Assembly (NCBI RefSeq): GCF_041260665.1
Contig: NZ_JBGCCT010000034.1
Location: 1-64,000, forward strand
Length of the DNA stretch: 64,000 nucleotides
Source of the DNA: Catenulispora sp. GP43
GTDB taxonomy: Bacteria > Actinomycetota > Actinomycetes > Streptomycetales > Catenulisporaceae
Direction: 5' to 3'
The position numbers were made by a program, and so were the translations under genes. Under the pieces are notes generated by a model. That model saw nothing but the letters and a program-made list of their open reading frames with translations, had not been told where the DNA came from and did not search any database. Of this stretch, positions 60,244 to 64,000 are shown piece by piece (within the stretch, counting starts at the first letter, position 1; each line of letters opens with the position of its first letter).

Positions 60244-62688
60244 TTACCTGAGGTTCGTAATCCACGTGATAGCTGATCCGGGGTCCATTGCCTGCTCGAG
60301 GTTGTCAATGGTTCGCGGAGACCAGTGCTTGTCCGCTGTGGCCATCACCAGCTCGTCGGCGGTGAGATCGTGGACGAGCCGTTTGAGCCTTCGGCAGCGT
60401 TCGATCTCGGCGTCGGGAGACTCGTCGAGCTTGTCGCCTTTCTTCGCCTCGCCGATGACAATGCGGCCATCGACGATGGCCCACAGGTCAACCTCGAGAT
60501 CGGTCTCGCCTTGCCGGCGCACGATGACCTCGGGCATGTGCAGGAAGGAACGGGCTGTCACGGCCAGCTGGTTGAGGGCGAGGATCGGGACGTGGATGTT
60601 GTTATCCAGCGCCAGATAGACGATCTCGTCGAGGCTATAAAACCATTCAGGCTCGTGAGCTGCCGTGGTCCAGGCGCCTTCGGCGATGGCGTTGTGCTGT
60701 CGGCAGCGCGGACACCGGTAGCCGGGGCCGATGTCCGCAAGATGGTAGAAGGAGGAGTCGGCGCACAGTCTGCATCGCAGGATCAACCCGCGGTGGGCGA
60801 TTCCGCGGTCTAGGAATCGGTCGATCATGGCGCGTCGCGTCGGCTTGTCCATGCCGGTGAGCTTGTCGATGTCCGACATCCGTAGGTACTTGCGGTCGTG
60901 GTGGATACGGCCGTAGCTCCGATCGTTCGAGATCCAGTGGTTCAGCAGGCAGCGGGTCGCGGAGTCCGCGTGGAGGTCGGCTGCAAGTGCCAGTAGCCCT
61001 CCCCACATGTCGAGAATATGGCGGGTGTAGCGACCTTTGTCAGACTCCTCCATGTTGGCGCCACATCGGTCCAGCAGGATCCGGAAGATCTCGGCGGCGT
61101 CCGGGAAGTGCAGGCGGGTACGGGTGAGTATCTGGGACAGTGGGCTGCCGTTGAACCGGGCGATCTTGCCGTGGGAGTCCACGCTGATCCCGGCTGTGCT
61201 GGACCGCACGGCGCCCGGGATCAGGACCTCCGAGCCTGCGGCCTTCAGCGTGTCCTGTACCGCCCAGCGGGCGGGCAGGATGTGGCCGAGGCGTTCGACG
61301 TCTACGCGCCAGCGGCACGCATCCGGAGAGGTGCTGCGGGCCTTCGACGGGCGGAGGACCTCCAGGGTACGTTGCATGTCGGCACCGACGAACGGCTCAG
61401 ACGATTCCGTCGCAAAGTGCTCAGCATCCAGCAGAGCAAATGTCCGCTTCACCGGGACTTCCTTGGGGGTGCAGATCCGCATGCTGAGAGGCCCTGGGAC
61501 GGGAATTCCGTAGCCGGTGTCGAACCACCCGGTTGCCAGCAGGCTGGTGCGGACTGCCCCGAGCTGGTTAGCGGTCAAGGTCAGCGAGGTCAGCAGGATC
61601 TCGTGCTCGCCGTAGTGGGAGCGCCGCAAGCGGGACAGTATGCGGGTCAAGACGGTGCACATGACTTGTGCGGATTCGTCGTTGAGCGTGTCCGGGTGTA
61701 GAGGCAGCCAGAAGGTGTTGACGTTGGTGACGCGCTGCCGGGTGTAGGTATAGCAGAAGTCTTCCGCGGAGTCGCCGCAGACCACGACGAGCGGGGCCGG
61801 GTTGAAGGAGTCTCTGTCCAGGCGTCCGAACCTGTCACATCCCAGACGGGAGTGGGCGGCCGGCGTGTACGCCGTGAAGTCCTGTTGAAGCTGCTCGGCG
61901 ATCCCCGTCTCGCCGGTTATGCGTGCGGCGAGGTGCTTCGGGAGGGTGTCAACTTGTTCAGTCCAGGCGTACTCCAGCAGCGCGGCCAGGTCGGTCGGCG
62001 TCGCGGCCACGCTTTGAAACTCCGTTTCCTCCCTGCTTTGCAGGTGGGTCCGGTAGCTGGGGGCGATCAGGCCTGAGCGGGCACCGACCATTAAACGCAC
62101 CAGTGGCGGCAGAGCGGACATGTCGATCTCGGTGACGCGTTCGGGTGCGTAGTCCAGATGGCACATGTCCACCAGGCCCTGCGGCGGGGCGCTGTCGGCC
62201 GAATATTGCCCGTGGACGACGACGTGCTCGTTGACCGCAGGCGCCAGCTTGCTACGGATACGCTCGTCATCCGCGGTCTCAAAGAAGCTGCCGCTGGGCG
62301 AGAGGAGCTCCGGTGCCTCAAGCGCCTGTCTCGCTTCCTCTTCCGTCACATGGTTCCGCTCGGCCCAGTCTTTGGCGCGCGAGACGATGTATTTCTCATA
62401 CGCGGTGGGATCCGACATTCGCAGGCCCAGAGGGGTTCGGGCGAAACAGACCCACTGGTCAGCATCCAGGGCGGCCAGCAGAGGCCAGAACGGCTCGGGG
62501 ATCTTCCCGTTCGGCGTGCAGGCGGCCAGGCCGTTGGCGTCCCCGCCCCAGGTGCGTGCGTAGCATTCGAGCATCCGCAGCGCATCGGCATGCCAGCCGC
62601 CCTCGGAGCAGATCAACGTGACGGCCCGCGGCGGGCGGACGCTAATCAGCACCGTCTGGTACGTCACCTGCTCTGCCGCGTGGGTCAC
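60244..62688 (-). CDS. Large protein with zinc ribbon and PD-(D/E)XK nuclease domain
   Basis: An 814-aa protein from GTG 62688, with GGAGG 5 nt upstream. The N-terminal 600 residues are not recognised; they begin VTLICSEGGWHADALRMLEC and YARTWGGDANGL. A zinc ribbon follows: C639-x2-C642 and C659-x2-C662 (CRLC, CPRC). Then comes a PD-(D/E)XK nuclease motif near 732-749 (EVDLWAIVDGRIVIGEAKKG), with D734, E747 and K749 as catalytic candidates. The fold is restriction-like. With the GHKL ATPase gene just downstream, a two- or three-gene defence system is plausible. Confidence 0.75.
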   Translation of the reverse strand: MTHAAEQVTYQTVLISVRPPRAVTLICSEGGWHADALRMLECYARTWGGDANGLAACTPNGKIPEPFWPLLAALDADQWVCFARTPLGLRMSDPTAYEKYIVSRAKDWAERNHVTEEEARQALEAPELLSPSGSFFETADDERIRSKLAPAVNEHVVVHGQYSADSAPPQGLVDMCHLDYAPERVTEIDMSALPPLVRLMVGARSGLIAPSYRTHLQSREETEFQSVAATPTDLAALLEYAWTEQVDTLPKHLAARITGETGIAEQLQQDFTAYTPAAHSRLGCDRFGRLDRDSFNPAPLVVVCGDSAEDFCYTYTRQRVTNVNTFWLPLHPDTLNDESAQVMCTVLTRILSRLRRSHYGEHEILLTSLTLTANQLGAVRTSLLATGWFDTGYGIPVPGPLSMRICTPKEVPVKRTFALLDAEHFATESSEPFVGADMQRTLEVLRPSKARSTSPDACRWRVDVERLGHILPARWAVQDTLKAAGSEVLIPGAVRSSTAGISVDSHGKIARFNGSPLSQILTRTRLHFPDAAEIFRILLDRCGANMEESDKGRYTRHILDMWGGLLALAADLHADSATRCLLNHWISNDRSYGRIHHDRKYLRMSDIDKLTGMDKPTRRAMIDRFLDRGIAHRGLILRCRLCADSSFYHLADIGPGYRCPRCRQHNAIAEGAWTTAAHEPEWFYSLDEIVYLALDNNIHVPILALNQLAVTARSFLHMPEVIVRRQGETDLEVDLWAIVDGRIVIGEAKKGDKLDESPDAEIERCRRLKRLVHDLTADELVMATADKHWSPRTIDNLEQAMDPGSAITWITNLR

Positions 62689-63055
62689 GCTGTCCTCCGC
62701 TCATCGGACCTGCAGCATCGACTCAGCTCCCGCAGGAACCCGTCTTTGCCGCACTGAGCCTACGTGCTGGCGGCGACATCGTCCGGCCATTCGGCGACGC
62801 CGAGGAAGTCGACGCCGGTTCGTATCGATTCAGAAAATCCGCTGGTCACGGGGCCGCAGGTAACCGAAGGCGTGGCGTTCGAAGGCTTGACCGAGAACTC
62901 GGCGGTGCGCTTTTAAGCCAACCCTTGGACAGAGTCTCGACAGTTCCAGGGCTGTTTCTGTCGTGTGGCTCACTCAGGTCTCCGAGTGCGGGGTGAATGT
63001 GGGGGTTGAGAGCAGGTAATCGCGATGATAGGTCCGGCGACCCGCGCTGGCGCTC
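62689..63055. other. Intergenic region between the nuclease gene and the decayed excisionase
   Basis: No supported gene. On the minus strand a short frame ends QAFERHAFGYLRPRDQRIF near 62840, which could be a gene remnant, but it has no start. The promoter of the nuclease operon should lie near 62700-62760; no clear -10/-35 pair was found. Confidence 0.4.
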
Positions 63056-63253
63056 GTGAGTCCAGCGTCGCCGCAGGCCGGTGGGCTGCCTGCGGTATTG
63101 GACATGCCGTCGGCGGGGCGGTTGTTGGGGATCGGACGGTCCTGGGCGTATCGGTTGGCTGCGGCTAAGGAGTTCCCACGCCCCGCGCCCCCAGCGGCCG
63201 CCAGCGGCGGGCGGTGGGCGCGGGGGAGCACGGACCAGGTCGTCACACGGTGA
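63056..63253 (+). CDS. Excisionase-like helix-turn-helix protein, C-terminus degenerate
   Basis: A 65-aa protein from GTG 63056. The N-terminal part VLDMPSAGRLLGIGRSWAYR followed by EFP is a typical excisionase/MerR-like HTH of pSAM2-type elements. The next part has lost the usual basic wing and reads as Ala/Pro-rich sequence before GGRW and TDQVV, which again resemble the family end. Indels have probably damaged the wing. The integrase remnant lies 57 bp downstream, the classical xis-int order. Confidence 0.5.
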   Translation: MSPASPQAGGLPAVLDMPSAGRLLGIGRSWAYRLAAAKEFPRPAPPAAASGGRWARGSTDQVVTR

Positions 63254-63310
63254 TCACTCGCTGATACAGCGGCGGTAGGGAGTCGAGTAGAGGATAGGAG
63301 TGATCATCGT

Positions 63311-63615
63311 GACTACGCGTCGGCGGTCAAGAAGTGCAGCTGCCGGGTGCCCGTGCCGGCGGCGGACGGCTCGCCGGTGCTGGGCGCGGCGGGCAAGCTG
63401 AAGCAATCCCGGATCGGTTCGACGTGTCCGAAGCTGCGGCACGGATCGGGGTGGATCCTTCGCACGCGTCGTGGCACTTCCAGACCAGGTTCCAGGCCGC
63501 GGGGGTCGATTGGCAAGTCGTAGCCCGGGGCGGGATTGACACCCGACCCGAAGCCGAGGAGCAGCTGACGGCGGTGCGGAATAGCTGGTGGGACACGCGG
63601 GACCCGAATCCATGA
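63311..63615 (+). pseudogene. N-terminal remnant of a tyrosine integrase, frameshifted and truncated
   Basis: Reading from 63311, the frame gives DYASAVKKCSCRVPVPAADG and later GSTCPKLRHGSGW, the Cys-containing arm-binding start of actinomycete integrases. Near 63445-63455 the coding signal moves to another frame that gives DPSHASWHFQTRFQAAGVDW and RPEAEEQLTAVR, again typical of the same region, before a TGA at 63613-63615. The catalytic domain is missing. With the damaged excisionase this is the relic of a second integrative element. Confidence 0.7.
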
Positions 63616-63796
63616 GCTTTAGCTGTACGGGCCAGTGCCCTTCGCTATCCCTCGAGCCATTCCGCCGAAGCGGTGAATGCGGAGGCCGCGGAGACCGTTT
63701 TCCGGACTCGGGGCGGACTTCTGGAGCGTCAAGATCCTCGCCACGCACGACTCGATGCGGTGAGGGGTCCACAGCGATACAGAAGGACAACTGAAC

Positions 63797-64000
63797 ATGC
63801 CCGGCAAGCAAGCCCGCCCAGTCGAACCTGACACCCCGGTGTCGGTCTGGTCTACTGCCCAGTCCGACTCCCGCACTCAGCGGCGAGGCCGCTACCTCCC
63901 AGCCTCGATGGCTCACCCCGGCAAGATGCTCCCGGCGATCGCCCGCCACGCCATCGAGCACTACACCTCCCCCGGCGACCTGGTGATCGACCCGATGTGC
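63797..64000 (+). CDS. DNA methyltransferase, N-terminal part (cut by the window end)
   Basis: The first 68 codons, from ATG 63797 with AGAAGGA about 8 nt upstream. The sequence SVWSTAQ, then QRRGRYLPASMAHPGKMLPA, HAIEHYTSPGDLVIDPMC matches the opening of N6/N4-type DNA methyltransferases. VIDPMC starts SAM motif I (normally followed by G-x-G-T), and HP-K-MLP precedes it. The gene continues past the window. Next to a PD-(D/E)XK nuclease and a GHKL ATPase, it suggests a restriction-modification-like island. Confidence 0.8.
   Translation, partial: MPGKQARPVEPDTPVSVWSTAQSDSRTQRRGRYLPASMAHPGKMLPAIARHAIEHYTSPGDLVIDPMC

Noticed and set aside
63254-63961. 235-codon minus-strand frame
   Set aside because: It is antisense to the integrase remnant and the methyltransferase start; its composition is Arg/Pro-rich as in shadow frames.

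Overview
The window is high-GC DNA with GTG/TTG starts, 4-bp gene overlaps and leaderless genes. It comes from a filamentous actinomycete. The gene families (Tad locus ending in a LysM-BTAD regulator, FxLD lanthipeptide cluster, DUF317/DUF2637 proteins) would suit the Streptosporangiales or Streptomycetales, but I cannot assign a genus. No rRNA, tRNA or CRISPR array was seen. Much of the sequence is accessory DNA of the kind found on a large plasmid or integrative element.

Layout. 1-8355 (+): a tightly coupled Tad/Flp pilus operon running from the SAF protein end through a CpaE-like protein, TadA, TadB, TadC, a pilin-like peptide and three TadE/TadG-like pseudopilins, and ending in a membrane-anchored LysM-BTAD regulator. 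8356-10.8 kb: a frameshifted zinc-finger ORF, a PIN-domain protein, a small winged-helix protein and an anti-sigma-type kinase. 10.8-19.0 kb (-): a class I FxLD lanthipeptide cluster with a TTG-started precursor, LanB, LanC, a fused elimination-domain/PCMT methyltransferase, an unknown 365-aa protein and a double-XRE regulator. A STAS gene lies upstream of it. 19.1-22.6 kb: two XRE/Nudix pairs. 22.7-27.9 kb (-): an Rhs polymorphic toxin broken by a one-base frameshift, followed by a probable immunity gene. 28.1-34.1 kb: unknown genes, several apparently leaderless, plus a winged-helix protein and a second anti-sigma-type kinase.

34.1-57.6 kb is a conjugative region. The minus strand from 54.6 to 44.1 kb carries a sigma-like protein, a VirB2-like pilin, a small secreted protein, VirB6-like, PrgI, VirB4 and VirD4 proteins, a replication-relaxation protein and a transglycosylase/NlpC protein. 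DUF317, DUF2637 and other small plasmid-type genes follow at 37.2-34.1 kb. Between these two blocks sits a Tn7-like tnsA-tnsB-tnsC-tniQ operon with one DUF1963-like cargo gene (37.8-43.9 kb). A helper gene and a tyrosine integrase with an inserted Cys/His motif occupy 55.5-57.6 kb.

57.6-64.0 kb resembles a defence island. It holds a PD-(D/E)XK nuclease with a zinc ribbon, a GHKL ATPase and a small Cys-containing protein on the minus strand, then a decayed excisionase/integrase remnant, then the start of a DNA methyltransferase. This nuclease/ATPase/methyltransferase group and the FxLD lanthipeptide cluster are the parts most worth following up.
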